The position numbers and the translations under genes were made by a program. DNA of 64,000 nucleotides from assembly GCA_022763185.1 (NCBI GenBank), contig JALEGL010000005.1, positions 1 to 64,000 on the forward strand. Direction: 5' to 3'. The notes under the pieces are model-generated. The model saw only the letters and a list, made by a program, of their open reading frames with translations. It ran no database searches and was not told the DNA's origin. Positions 27,291-35,703 of this stretch are shown here, piece by piece; position 1 is the stretch's first letter; every line of letters begins with the position of its first letter. This DNA is from a bacterium. Its GTDB lineage: Bacteria; Bdellovibrionota_G; JALEGL01.

Positions 27291-28701
27291 ATTTAGGTAA
27301 CCCCACCTTTACAACAGTGCCCTCTTCATAAACAGACTGCACCTCTATAATGCCACCATGCTTTTCAACAATTTTTTTACAAAAAGCTAACCCTAAGCCC
27401 ATACCTTGGGCCTTACTGGTGTAAAAAGCTTTGTATATTTCTTTCATATTTTGCTTCAAAATCCCTTGTCCATTGTCTTCAATAATAAAATAAAGCATGT
27501 TTTTTTCTACTCTGTAATCAATCTCAATTTTACCTTTCTCAGCTTCAACCGCATCAATGGCATTTCTCATTAAATTTAACACCACGCGCTTGATATAATG
27601 CTCATCAAAAGTCCATTTTTGCTCATGTGACTTAACTTGCATGATCACTTTTTTTTCTTTTAACTCACGTTCAAAAGACTCGCTGCATCTGAGCAAAAAA
27701 TCATCAACATCATGCTCTGCCACATCCAAAACAATGCCTCTGGCAAAATCTAAAAACTCATCTACGACGCGTTTCATGGCCGCTGTTTCTTTACCTATTT
27801 TTTCCACGGACTTTAAATTATCTGCGTTTTTTAGATCGCTGGATAAAATATCGACATACAAATCAATACCGCCTATGGGATTTTTAATTTCATGTGCAAT
27901 ACCTTTGAGCATCATATCTCTTTCTTGATCTCTTTGTTTTATTTTACAGCGCATGTCTTCTAAGGCATTGGCTAAATACTGTAACTCGCCATCAGCTTTT
28001 ATTTTAATTGGGTTACTCAATATACCTTCACCAATTTCCTTCGCCTTTTTAACCAGAGCTTCAATAGGTTTAACAATACTGGATGAAATAACTGTGCTAA
28101 CCACAATAATTAGCAACAAACAAACCATTGCAAAATAACTTAAACTTCGTCTTAAATTATTTAAACTTGCAAAAAACAAGGCATCTGCCTTGAGTACGAT
28201 CACTGACTGAACAACATTTTGATTCAAAACAGGAACAAAGGCATATTTTTGCATGGTTCCCAATTCAGAAACGTATAAATTTTCAGTCCTGGCTTGTCCA
28301 GCCATGGCCTGGAACAAGCTCTTTTGAAAAATATCCAGACCTGCATATTTTACTCCTGGCTTATAGCCCAACCTTGAATCAACCAAACTATTGCCTTGGA
28401 CATCTACAATATACATATATGCCAGATCATTGCTTTTTACGATTCGCTCTAATCTTTTCTGCAGGCGAATGTATGTTTTACTACTTTCCCCTAAGTCTTT
28501 TAAAGCCTTAATCTGCAAGGCATCAAGCTGTTGAGCAAAAGTCTCTCCCAAATGAATTAAACGCACATTCATCTCAGAATCTAAGCTTTTTTTGGCGACA
28601 CTGTAAAAATACCAAGATGAGCCTGTTAATAAAACAGCAATAGGAACCAGATAGTAAATAAACAGCCTAGCTCTCAAAGTTTTGGTTATAAGTGTTCGCA
28701 T
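27283..28701 (-). CDS. Membrane sensor histidine kinase
   Basis: Protein of 472 residues: membrane segment at 12-33, a periplasmic sensor region (about 34-187) with dCache/PAS-like VDVQGNSLVDSRLG, second segment 188-209, HAMP (about 210-262), HisKA with phospho-acceptor His270 (GIAHEIKNPIGG), then HATPase with N box NLMRNAIDAV, G1 DNGQGI and G2 GMGLGLAFCKKIV. All catalytic boxes are intact. It is co-translated with the receiver-only regulator (8-base overlap). The ligand is unknown. Confidence 0.92.
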   Translation of the reverse strand: MRTLITKTLRARLFIYYLVPIAVLLTGSSWYFYSVAKKSLDSEMNVRLIHLGETFAQQLDALQIKALKDLGESSKTYIRLQKRLERIVKSNDLAYMYIVDVQGNSLVDSRLGYKPGVKYAGLDIFQKSLFQAMAGQARTENLYVSELGTMQKYAFVPVLNQNVVQSVIVLKADALFFASLNNLRRSLSYFAMVCLLLIIVVSTVISSSIVKPIEALVKKAKEIGEGILSNPIKIKADGELQYLANALEDMRCKIKQRDQERDMMLKGIAHEIKNPIGGIDLYVDILSSDLKNADNLKSVEKIGKETAAMKRVVDEFLDFARGIVLDVAEHDVDDFLLRCSESFERELKEKKVIMQVKSHEQKWTFDEHYIKRVVLNLMRNAIDAVEAEKGKIEIDYRVEKNMLYFIIEDNGQGILKQNMKEIYKAFYTSKAQGMGLGLAFCKKIVEKHGGIIEVQSVYEEGTVVKVGLPKYG

Positions 28702-29061
28702 TGTTTTTATGCTTACAATAGTCTCAAAAAAAAGCCAATTCAGTTATATTTGAAGTGTTTTTTTAGTTTTTTTCTCAGGTGATACTATAGAAAACATGGC
28801 TGTTGTTATGCCTGGAATTTTGCTTAAAATTTTTTTTGTTCAGAGTTCAGGGACAAATGAAACAATTAAAACCTGCTTTAAAATCGTATTATTTTGATAT
28901 GTCGGGCAATTTTTCCTGCTGCATGTCTTCAAAACCTCACACAAGACACTCAATAAACCCAAGTTAGCACTATAAGAACTGAACTCATGAACACCTTATA
29001 TATTTGGTAATCAGCGTCTAGTTTTTGAAAATCGCTTGCGTTAATAGGCTTATTTCGCTAT
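28702..29061. other. 360-base AT-rich intergenic region between histidine kinase and spt-like gene
   Basis: The region separates divergent genes and must hold promoters for both. It is T-rich in its first half. A GATACT hexamer with TG two bases upstream (about 28780) is the best -10-like sequence on the plus strand, without a good -35. It also contains one short frame with a ribosome site (listed separately at 28857). No structured RNA, repeat or terminator stands out. Confidence 0.4.
28857..28967 (+). CDS. Possible 36-residue peptide with a Cys-Cys motif
   Basis: A 36-codon frame starting at an ATG that is preceded by AGGGA at good spacing and ending in TAG. The peptide is basic at the N-terminus (KQLKPALKSYYF) and has a Cys-Cys pair (NFSCCMSSK). 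Nothing in the composition proves it is coding. It could be a leader peptide for the downstream spt-like gene or chance. Confidence 0.22.
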   Translation: MKQLKPALKSYYFDMSGNFSCCMSSKPHTRHSINPS

Positions 29062-30261
29062 ATGGGGTTGATGCATCTTCTGGAAAGACTGAAAAAATTC
29101 ACGTACTCGGATACGATGAAAGAAGCAGGCATATATCCTTATTTTAGACCCGTTAATAAAAGTGACGGCCTTCATGTGGAAGTCAATGGTGAAAAAAAAC
29201 TTTTGGCCTGCTCTAATGACTATGTTTCCTTGTCGACCGATCCTCGTGTTATTGAAGCCTCTGATCAAGCTTTAAAAAAGTATGGAACTTCTTGCAGTGG
29301 CTCACGCTTTCTCAACGGTAATACAATAATCCATGATGAACTGGAAGAAACATTGGCTGACTTTCTTGGCTATGAAAGTTGTGTGGTTTTTAGTACTGGT
29401 TTTTTTGCCAACTTGGGTAGTTTGACCGCCTTATCTACTAAGAAGACCGTTATTTTCAGTGACAAAGAAAATCATGCCAGTATTGTTGATGGCAACAACC
29501 TTTCCTTGGCTAAAGTGTGCCGGTACCACCACAATGACATTGAACGCTTAGAATCCTTATTAAAAAAATACGAAGATACCGAAGAAAAAATTATCGTTTC
29601 TGATGGTGTATTTAGTATGACTGGTGAATATGCTCGTCTTCCTGAACTCGTTGAACTCTCCAAAAAATACAAGGCTTTTTTATACATTGACGATGCACAT
29701 GGCATTGGCGCTGCTGGGAAAGAAGGTAAAGGCACAGAACAACATTTTAATATGACTGATAGTGTTGACCTTAACATGGGGACATTCAGTAAATCTTTAG
29801 CATCTATTGGAGGTTATGTCGCCAGCAATAGGACTGTGATTAATTACATCAGACATCATGCTAGGGCCTTAATTTTTAGTGCCAGCATCCCTCCTGCCAG
29901 CGCAGCTGCAGCTCTTAAATCTTTACAAATCATTCGTGATGAGCCTGAACGTGTTAGTCGTTTGCATAAAAATACAGAGTATGCGCGCCAACTATTTAAT
30001 GAATATGGCTTTAAAGTTCCTGAACATGGCGGACCCATTATCCCAATCATTCTTGAAGGCGACAATGACATGAACTTCACCTTTAAGTTCAACCAGGCAC
30101 TTTTTGATCATGGTATCTTTTGTGCTCCCGTTCTCCCACCTGCTGTACCCATGGGGACAACGCTCATCAGAACAAGCTACATGCATAACCACACACCTGA
30201 ACAAATTGAGTTCATTGTAGAATGTTTTAGAAAAGCCGCTAAAGACCTAGGTGTCTTTTAA
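29062..30261 (+). CDS. spt: Alpha-oxoamine synthase of the serine palmitoyltransferase type
   Basis: PLP enzyme that condenses an amino acid with an acyl thioester. Key parts: GTSCSGSRFLNGN (75-87), the DDAHG cofactor segment (210-214) and the PLP Lys244 in TFSKSLASIGGY. The segments HHARALIFSASIPPASA and PVLPPAVPMG followed by RTSYMHNHT are closer to bacterial serine palmitoyltransferase than to Kbl or BioF as I recall them. The product would be 3-ketosphinganine. The facing genes (epimerase-type SDR, GNAT acyltransferase) match the other two ceramide enzymes. The start may be the ATG at 29071. No dedicated acyl carrier protein gene is visible nearby. Confidence 0.72.
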   Translation: MGLMHLLERLKKFTYSDTMKEAGIYPYFRPVNKSDGLHVEVNGEKKLLACSNDYVSLSTDPRVIEASDQALKKYGTSCSGSRFLNGNTIIHDELEETLADFLGYESCVVFSTGFFANLGSLTALSTKKTVIFSDKENHASIVDGNNLSLAKVCRYHHNDIERLESLLKKYEDTEEKIIVSDGVFSMTGEYARLPELVELSKKYKAFLYIDDAHGIGAAGKEGKGTEQHFNMTDSVDLNMGTFSKSLASIGGYVASNRTVINYIRHHARALIFSASIPPASAAAALKSLQIIRDEPERVSRLHKNTEYARQLFNEYGFKVPEHGGPIIPIILEGDNDMNFTFKFNQALFDHGIFCAPVLPPAVPMGTTLIRTSYMHNHTPEQIEFIVECFRKAAKDLGVF

Positions 30262-31224
30262 TTTTTTTCTTTTCAATGATCTGATCAAAAGTACGCCAGC
30301 TCCATTAATCATATAAATATAGTAGGTAAAAAATCGCCATAAAAATAAACTTAAAGCCATGTTATGAGCAGGTATTTTATTTTCATAAATCAGTACAAAG
30401 GCAGCTTCAAAAGATCCTCCGCTAATCGGCAAGGGTGTTAAATGCAAAGAGTTAAACATCAGAAACTGTGGAACATAGATATCAACAGGCAATAATGAAT
30501 AGCCTAACATGCATGCAATCAACCACAATATACTGAAACGATTAAACCACCACACAAAAGTTATGCCTACATAGATAAAAAATCGTAACTTGCCATAATT
30601 GAGTATATTTAAAAAATAAGCTCGAGCTTGAATGTATTTTTTAGCCAAATTAATTTTTTTAAATTTTCTCTGTACGCCAACCAAAAAAGAATACGTAAAT
30701 TTTTTACTAAAAACCATCAAAAATAAAATAATACAAAAAACTATAAAAAACACTTTGATCAAACCCGATAACTTATCTTGCAATTGATCATATTGAGTTT
30801 GAGAAAAGTACAGGATCAGTGAAATTGAACTGATTAAATAAACAAGATCAATGGTATTTTCTATACCTATGATTGAAGCTGCTTTGACCTTTGGAATATT
30901 AAATTTTTGTAAATAATACCAACGGCTGGGCTCACCTGCCATTCTTGAAGGTGTAATACTGGAATAAAAATCTCCCAAACTTGCTACCTGAAAGGTTTTA
31001 AATACGGCTACTTTTTCTTTCAACAAAGAAGCCACCTGTTTCAGCCTGAAAGCACGCAGCCATAAATCTAGTGTAGACAATGCCAATAATAAAAAAAGAT
31101 ACCGCCAGTTCAACTCAGATAATGCTTGCTGATCAATAGGAAACTTGCGAAACACATAAATCGTTATGGCAAGCAAGCTGACCGCTGCAAAAATATATTG
31201 AACTACTGTAAAAAAACGCTTCAT
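30247..31224 (-). CDS. Flippase-like integral membrane protein (LPG synthase TM / UPF0104 family)
   Basis: About 325 residues with six to eight membrane helices. The SRMAGEPSRWYYL segment and the PISGGSFEAAFVLIY loop near the C-terminus are typical of the lysylphosphatidylglycerol synthetase transmembrane family (AglD/UPF0104), which lacks the synthetase domain and is proposed to move lipids. I chose the ATG at 31224; an upstream ATG at 31293 would overlap the acyltransferase gene. It follows that gene by ten bases and its 3' end overlaps the convergent spt-like gene by 15 bases. Transport of a sphingolipid precursor is an inference from context. Confidence 0.72.
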   Translation of the reverse strand: MKRFFTVVQYIFAAVSLLAITIYVFRKFPIDQQALSELNWRYLFLLLALSTLDLWLRAFRLKQVASLLKEKVAVFKTFQVASLGDFYSSITPSRMAGEPSRWYYLQKFNIPKVKAASIIGIENTIDLVYLISSISLILYFSQTQYDQLQDKLSGLIKVFFIVFCIILFLMVFSKKFTYSFLVGVQRKFKKINLAKKYIQARAYFLNILNYGKLRFFIYVGITFVWWFNRFSILWLIACMLGYSLLPVDIYVPQFLMFNSLHLTPLPISGGSFEAAFVLIYENKIPAHNMALSLFLWRFFTYYIYMINGAGVLLIRSLKRKKLKDT

Positions 31225-31234
31225 TGATACTTGA

Positions 31235-32383
31235 TTAGCAGCTACCCGTATAAATGCGGTGAGTTTTATAATGCACTCCCTTAGAACTTTCAATGGTTCC
31301 TAAAATAAGTTGATTATCTTCATGAACCCAACCCACTTCGCAGGCTGAAAAGCCGCAGCCACTTAATTTTTGTTGAGCATGGGATAATAGGGCTGCTTCT
31401 AAACCCTTTTTACGAAATTTTTTTCGAACCCCAAAAGCCATCAATCGTGCACTTTTAATACTCTTCTTCTTAAATAAAAGATTCAATACTCTATAGATAT
31501 CACTTTGGCCAAAATAACCCTGCTCTACTTTTAACAGCTCGTTAGCATTTGGAATTAAGCCTGAGACCCCAATAGGTACACCTTCTTTTTCAGCAAACAA
31601 AAACATTTCCGGAATAATAATAGGCTTAATACTATCTGCTATAATGTCTGCTTCTTCCTCACTCAATGGAACAAAGGTCCATAAATCTTCCCAAGCTTCA
31701 TTGTATATATCTACAAACGTTCTGATATCCTGCTTAAAGTTTTTTAACGATACTGGCCTAATACTGATTTGATTTCTTTTTAAAATTCTTTGTGCTAGCT
31801 TTGAGTAACGTGCTTCTCTGGATTGCTCTTCAACAGGTACATAAAATGAGAGCAAGTCTTTGGCTTTTTCAAGGCCAACTGAATGCAACAAGTTATCATA
31901 ATAATCGAAATTGTATGTCATTTCAATATAGGGACTTAGATCAAAGCCTTTGACCAAGACACCACAAGTGTGATTGTAAGTAAAGTTATAGGGCCCTATA
32001 AAAGATAGTACCCCTTTTGTTTTTAACCATGCTTTTGCATGGTCAAACAGTTGTTGTGCAACTTCTGCATTGTTGACACACTCAAAAAACCCAAAAAAGC
32101 CAACTTTTTGCTGTTGATACTTATTGTAAGCATGATTGATAGAAACCGTCATGGTTGCCAAAACCTGATCTTCTTGTTTAACCATCAAAAAAACTGTTTC
32201 TGCATCTTGATGAAAAGGAAACTTTTCTTCAAACATACCAACTTTTCCAAGCAGACTTGCACCCAAGTAGTCCATTTTAAGTTTAGGTACCCATTGCTTT
32301 TCACCTTGGTACAACTTAAATGGAAACTCTACAAAGTCTCTGAGCAAAGTTTTATCTTCTAGTCTGAACTCAATAACACGCAT
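31235..32383 (-). CDS. GNAT-type acyltransferase, candidate bacterial ceramide synthase
   Basis: Protein of 382 residues of the large two-lobed GNAT-like family that begins with a FVEFPFKLYQGEKQWVPKL segment, then VGFFGFFECVNN, the GPYNFTYNH block and a final MAFGVRKKFRKKGLEAAL acyl-CoA-binding loop. Bacterial ceramide synthase (bCerS of Caulobacter) is, to my knowledge, in this broad family. It would N-acylate 3-ketosphinganine. The ATG shares one base with the stop of the epimerase gene (TAATG), so the two are coupled. Function is inferred from family and neighbourhood. Confidence 0.6.
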   Translation of the reverse strand: MRVIEFRLEDKTLLRDFVEFPFKLYQGEKQWVPKLKMDYLGASLLGKVGMFEEKFPFHQDAETVFLMVKQEDQVLATMTVSINHAYNKYQQQKVGFFGFFECVNNAEVAQQLFDHAKAWLKTKGVLSFIGPYNFTYNHTCGVLVKGFDLSPYIEMTYNFDYYDNLLHSVGLEKAKDLLSFYVPVEEQSREARYSKLAQRILKRNQISIRPVSLKNFKQDIRTFVDIYNEAWEDLWTFVPLSEEEADIIADSIKPIIIPEMFLFAEKEGVPIGVSGLIPNANELLKVEQGYFGQSDIYRVLNLLFKKKSIKSARLMAFGVRKKFRKKGLEAALLSHAQQKLSGCGFSACEVGWVHEDNQLILGTIESSKGVHYKTHRIYTGSC

Positions 32384-33372
32384 TATTTTAACAACCCCTG
32401 TTTCTTATACCATTGTATGGTTTTATCAAACCCTGTTTGCAGGTCATACTGACACTCAAAACTATGTTGATGCTTTATCTTGTTGGGAGAACACGTCCAT
32501 GCTGCTGCCAACATCTCTTTGTATTTATCTGAATTATATGGCTGAGGTTTTGAAAAGGTATTTGCAATCCAATCTGCTACTATGGCAACAAATTTAAAAA
32601 AAACTTTGGGTAGTTTTATAACTCTGATTTTTTTGACCTTTGCAGCCTTTTGAAATTGATTGATGATGTCTTGCATGCTGTACAATTGTGGGTCTGAGAC
32701 ATAAAAAATAGTTTCTTTCCCTACTTTTTGAGCATCAAGCATGCATTGAATTGCTCTACAAAAATCTTCGACAAAAACCATACTGTAATACTTTTCTTTG
32801 CCCTTCATTTTTAAAGCCAAGCCTTTACTTAACAGCTTAAATAAATCCAACAATTGATAGTCATACGGTCCATAAACAATTGGTGGCCTTAAAATGACTT
32901 TTTCACCAGAGTAAGCATGCTCTAAAAAAGCTTTTTCTGAACGATGTTTGCTTTCTCCATAAAGGCTAATCGGTTGATTAATTTGGCTTTCATGCTTACA
33001 TTCTGCCACATCCCCAGATTGTGTAGGCCCAGCAGCAGCCAAGGATGAAATTAAAATAAAGCGCTTTAAATTTGGATTATGCGCAAGCACGGCATCCAAC
33101 AATTTTTTTGTTCCTTCTACGTTGACTCGATCAAAAGCCGCTTGATCCTTAGCTTTGACACAGCCCGCCAGATGCACAACCATATCCTGTTCAACAACAG
33201 CTTGTTTTAAAGCTTTCTTATCATGCAAATCACCAAGAATTTGCTTGATAGACGTATGGTCGAGCTTTTTTTGTTTACGATTAAGAACGGTAATTTGATA
33301 TTGAGCCGGATCAAGGTGCTTTAATAAGTTTTGCCCAATAAAACCGGTACTGCCTGTAATCAAGATCTTCAC
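32383..33372 (-). CDS. NAD-dependent epimerase/dehydratase-type SDR, candidate ceramide reductase
   Basis: Extended SDR of 329 residues with GSTGFIG (7-13) for NAD(P) binding, an SSLAAAGP strand, and the catalytic Tyr138-x3-Lys142. The N-terminus and length are those of the family that includes CerR, which reduces the 3-keto group during bacterial ceramide synthesis, but also of sugar epimerases and 3-beta-HSD-like enzymes. It is the first gene of a minus-strand unit with the acyltransferase and the flippase-like protein. The pathway call rests on the neighbours. Confidence 0.65.
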   Translation of the reverse strand: MKILITGSTGFIGQNLLKHLDPAQYQITVLNRKQKKLDHTSIKQILGDLHDKKALKQAVVEQDMVVHLAGCVKAKDQAAFDRVNVEGTKKLLDAVLAHNPNLKRFILISSLAAAGPTQSGDVAECKHESQINQPISLYGESKHRSEKAFLEHAYSGEKVILRPPIVYGPYDYQLLDLFKLLSKGLALKMKGKEKYYSMVFVEDFCRAIQCMLDAQKVGKETIFYVSDPQLYSMQDIINQFQKAAKVKKIRVIKLPKVFFKFVAIVADWIANTFSKPQPYNSDKYKEMLAAAWTCSPNKIKHQHSFECQYDLQTGFDKTIQWYKKQGLLK

Positions 33373-33440
33373 ATAAGGCTTATAGCCAAATTAACACAAA
33401 AAACCATGTTTTTCTGACCTAAAAATGATATTGCTCTAGC

Positions 33441-33692
33441 ATGCAAGTCATGATTTTTATTAAAAAATCAATCTGTTTTTTGATTGTTCTGTTCATGATC
33501 AAACCTAACGCTGTTAAAGCCGAGTCTTTTAAAGGCGGTAGAGACATTGCCATGATCACAGCCGGCGTTATCAACCTTTCTTTATTGGTTATGGTGATCC
33601 ACCAATCAAGTAAAAAAAACAGGAAAAACTCAATAAAAAAACCTATCCCCCTCAACTCAAATACTGAACCAAGCACAAAGCATAGCCCATGA
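33441..33692 (+). CDS. Small exported protein, Lys-rich tail
   Basis: Protein of 83 residues with a signal sequence (about to AVKA, residue 27), a hydrophobic segment (about 37-53, MITAGVINLSLLVMVI) and a charged Lys/Ser/Pro tail. The stop overlaps the start of the Wzi-like gene as ATGA, so it is the leader gene of that unit. Transcribed divergently from the epimerase, with 68 bases between. Unknown family. Confidence 0.5.
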   Translation: MQVMIFIKKSICFLIVLFMIKPNAVKAESFKGGRDIAMITAGVINLSLLVMVIHQSSKKNRKNSIKKPIPLNSNTEPSTKHSP

Positions 33693-35194
33693 AAAAAGCA
33701 ACATTATTATACCCACTATTTTTTTTAACTTATTTTTTCCTCGTAAGCAGTAGCCATGGACAAAGTTTTCTAGCCAATAACGACTTCAGATACATTCTCA
33801 TAAAAAAATACGCCGATACGCATACCCTACCTGGCTTTAACTTAAGAGGCCAACACAGCTATAGCCAACAAACCCTTAACAAGCTCATCAAAGACTCATC
33901 GCCAGATGCCAACGCTTATGTTTTTTCACCTCAAAACTATTCTTCAAAAATTGATGCACAATTTTCTTTAAACAGCGGACTATTTTATAACTCAATACCG
34001 GATAGAGCTATTATCGATATTGATGCCACAAAAAATTACCTGCTGGATAACTCATCCTTTTTTGATCAGGACAAAAAACTTCAAGATGACAGTACAGTAT
34101 TTTTTGACCCCTATGTTCATTTAAGCTTTAACAATTCAATCGAAATCAATGCAGGAGCATTTTTCAATATAAATGAGCAATCCAGAGATTTAAATATGGA
34201 TCTCTACAACGCTAATATACTGCTAAAGTTCTCCAAACTGCGTATTTTGTTAGGAAAAAGCTCCATTCAATGGAACCTAGCAAGAATTCACAGCTTTAAT
34301 TTATCCAACAACACGCCTCCCTTATGGGCTATTCGCATTTTCAATGATGAAGAAATTGAGTTTTCAAATTTTTTAAAGTTCTTGGGCCCCGTCAAGTACG
34401 AAACATTTGTATCTGTGCTTGATGCCAATCGTAATCGTGAAAACTCTGTTTTGGTTGGGCATAAATTGTCATTTGCGCCAAATAAACGCTTGGAACTGGG
34501 CATGAGTTATACCGTTCAATTTGCCGGTAAAAATACTCAAGACCAAACCCCTCTAATCTATTTTGGTGATGTTTTTTCTGACTTTTCCGGTGTCAGCAAC
34601 CGCAACTTTATTTTTGATGCTCGTTATCAACTGTTCCCCAGACAAGTGGAAGCATATGCTGAGTTTCTGGTTGAGGATTGTTGCGACAATATGCCTATCA
34701 ACTCTAGAGACTTTCAGAGTCTACTTGGACTGCATTTTCATCAACTTTTTGGAACACTCAAGATGGATGCTAGTTTTGAATTTGCCAAAACCAGTTACAT
34801 TGCTTACAGACATGGAAATTTTAAGTCCGGCTTCATCAATCAAAACAAAGTCTTGGGTCATCCCATTGGACCGGATGGTCTTGGAACCTATGCCAGAATA
34901 AATTATTTTTGGTCAAAAAAATTGTGGTGTTCCGTATTAGCTGGTTTTGAATCAAGCGGCACGGCTGATTTTAAAAATAAGTTTTATGGCAATACAGACC
35001 CTAATGTTGAAAGCTCCGAGCACTCTTATCAAGCCGGTCTAAATTGTTTTTGGAATCGCCAAAACACTTCTACACAAAATATATTTTCTCTTAATGGCAA
35101 TATCACTTATCAACACATCCAAAACTTCAACTACATTGAAAATAGCAGCAGAGATGATGTATTTGTAGGTCTCAGTGGAAAATATGTTTTTTAA
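33689..35194 (+). CDS. Outer-membrane beta-barrel, Wzi/capsule-assembly-like
   Basis: Protein of 501 residues with a signal peptide ending at HGQS, a soluble helical N-terminal part (about 30-75, NDFRYILIKKYADTHTLPGFN) followed by about 18 beta strands, ending in KYVF. This layout and the early RYILIKKYADTH type helix resemble the Wzi family, which anchors capsule at the surface. No residue proves the function. Coupled (ATGA) to the small exported protein gene. Polysaccharide and lipid genes in the region fit an envelope role. Confidence 0.6.
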   Translation: MKKATLLYPLFFLTYFFLVSSSHGQSFLANNDFRYILIKKYADTHTLPGFNLRGQHSYSQQTLNKLIKDSSPDANAYVFSPQNYSSKIDAQFSLNSGLFYNSIPDRAIIDIDATKNYLLDNSSFFDQDKKLQDDSTVFFDPYVHLSFNNSIEINAGAFFNINEQSRDLNMDLYNANILLKFSKLRILLGKSSIQWNLARIHSFNLSNNTPPLWAIRIFNDEEIEFSNFLKFLGPVKYETFVSVLDANRNRENSVLVGHKLSFAPNKRLELGMSYTVQFAGKNTQDQTPLIYFGDVFSDFSGVSNRNFIFDARYQLFPRQVEAYAEFLVEDCCDNMPINSRDFQSLLGLHFHQLFGTLKMDASFEFAKTSYIAYRHGNFKSGFINQNKVLGHPIGPDGLGTYARINYFWSKKLWCSVLAGFESSGTADFKNKFYGNTDPNVESSEHSYQAGLNCFWNRQNTSTQNIFSLNGNITYQHIQNFNYIENSSRDDVFVGLSGKYVF

Positions 35195-35286
35195 ACGATT
35201 ATCAGCTGCTTTAATGATATAAAAGTTTTATAGCTAGGTTACACCTACTAAAAAACTAAAATAAAAAACAAAACCTATTCAAAAAA

Positions 35287-35613
35287 ATTTTCTTCTCACT
35301 CTATGGTTTAAAACATGCCTTTAAACATGAACATAGCCTAAAAATTGAGTTATTTTTTGCTGTTCTTTTGCTGGTATTTTTTATTTATTTTCAAGCCGCT
35401 GTTCTATGGTTAGTTGTAGGATTGCTTGCTTCTTGCATGATATTATCTATTGAATTGATCAACTCTGCTTTTGAAACCTATCTCGATCATTTTCATCCGG
35501 AATTTGATCAAATTGTTGGCCTTGTTAAAGATATATTATCGGCCTCGGTTTTTGTTAGCCAGGTAACAACATTTATTGTTTTTGTAATGTTTATAGTATC
35601 TCACATTATTTAA
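35287..35613 (+). CDS. dgkA: Diacylglycerol kinase DgkA homologue with a non-canonical start
   Basis: Small membrane kinase that recycles diacylglycerol to phosphatidate. Numbered from an assumed ATT start at 35287, the protein has 108 residues: Glu15 (in KHE), catalytic Glu56 and Asn59 (IELINSAFET), Glu63, and VKDILSASV, all matching E. coli DgkA positions. Three membrane helices are present. No ATG, GTG, TTG or CTG lies in frame between the stop at about 35257 and the conserved first helix; the first TTG (35368) would remove that helix. ATT is used by a few genes such as infC, so it is possible, or the 5' end has been altered by a frameshift. Follows the Wzi-like gene. Confidence 0.7.
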   Translation: MFFSLYGLKHAFKHEHSLKIELFFAVLLLVFFIYFQAAVLWLVVGLLASCMILSIELINSAFETYLDHFHPEFDQIVGLVKDILSASVFVSQVTTFIVFVMFIVSHII

Positions 35614-35703
35614 TTATAATTTAACGGATCTTCATGTATAGCTTACGTCTGTATTCAGCATAACAATACAAACATATTATTTATAAGTCTCGGTACAAAG
35701 CGT

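Noticed and set aside
33419-33676. Minus-strand frame covering most of the 33441-33692 small gene
   Set aside because: The plus-strand frame has a signal peptide and couples to the Wzi-like gene by ATGA; the minus frame shows neither.
35368-35613. TTG start for the DgkA homologue
   Set aside because: It would delete the first conserved helix and Glu equivalent to Glu28, so the upstream frame is preferred even without a canonical start.
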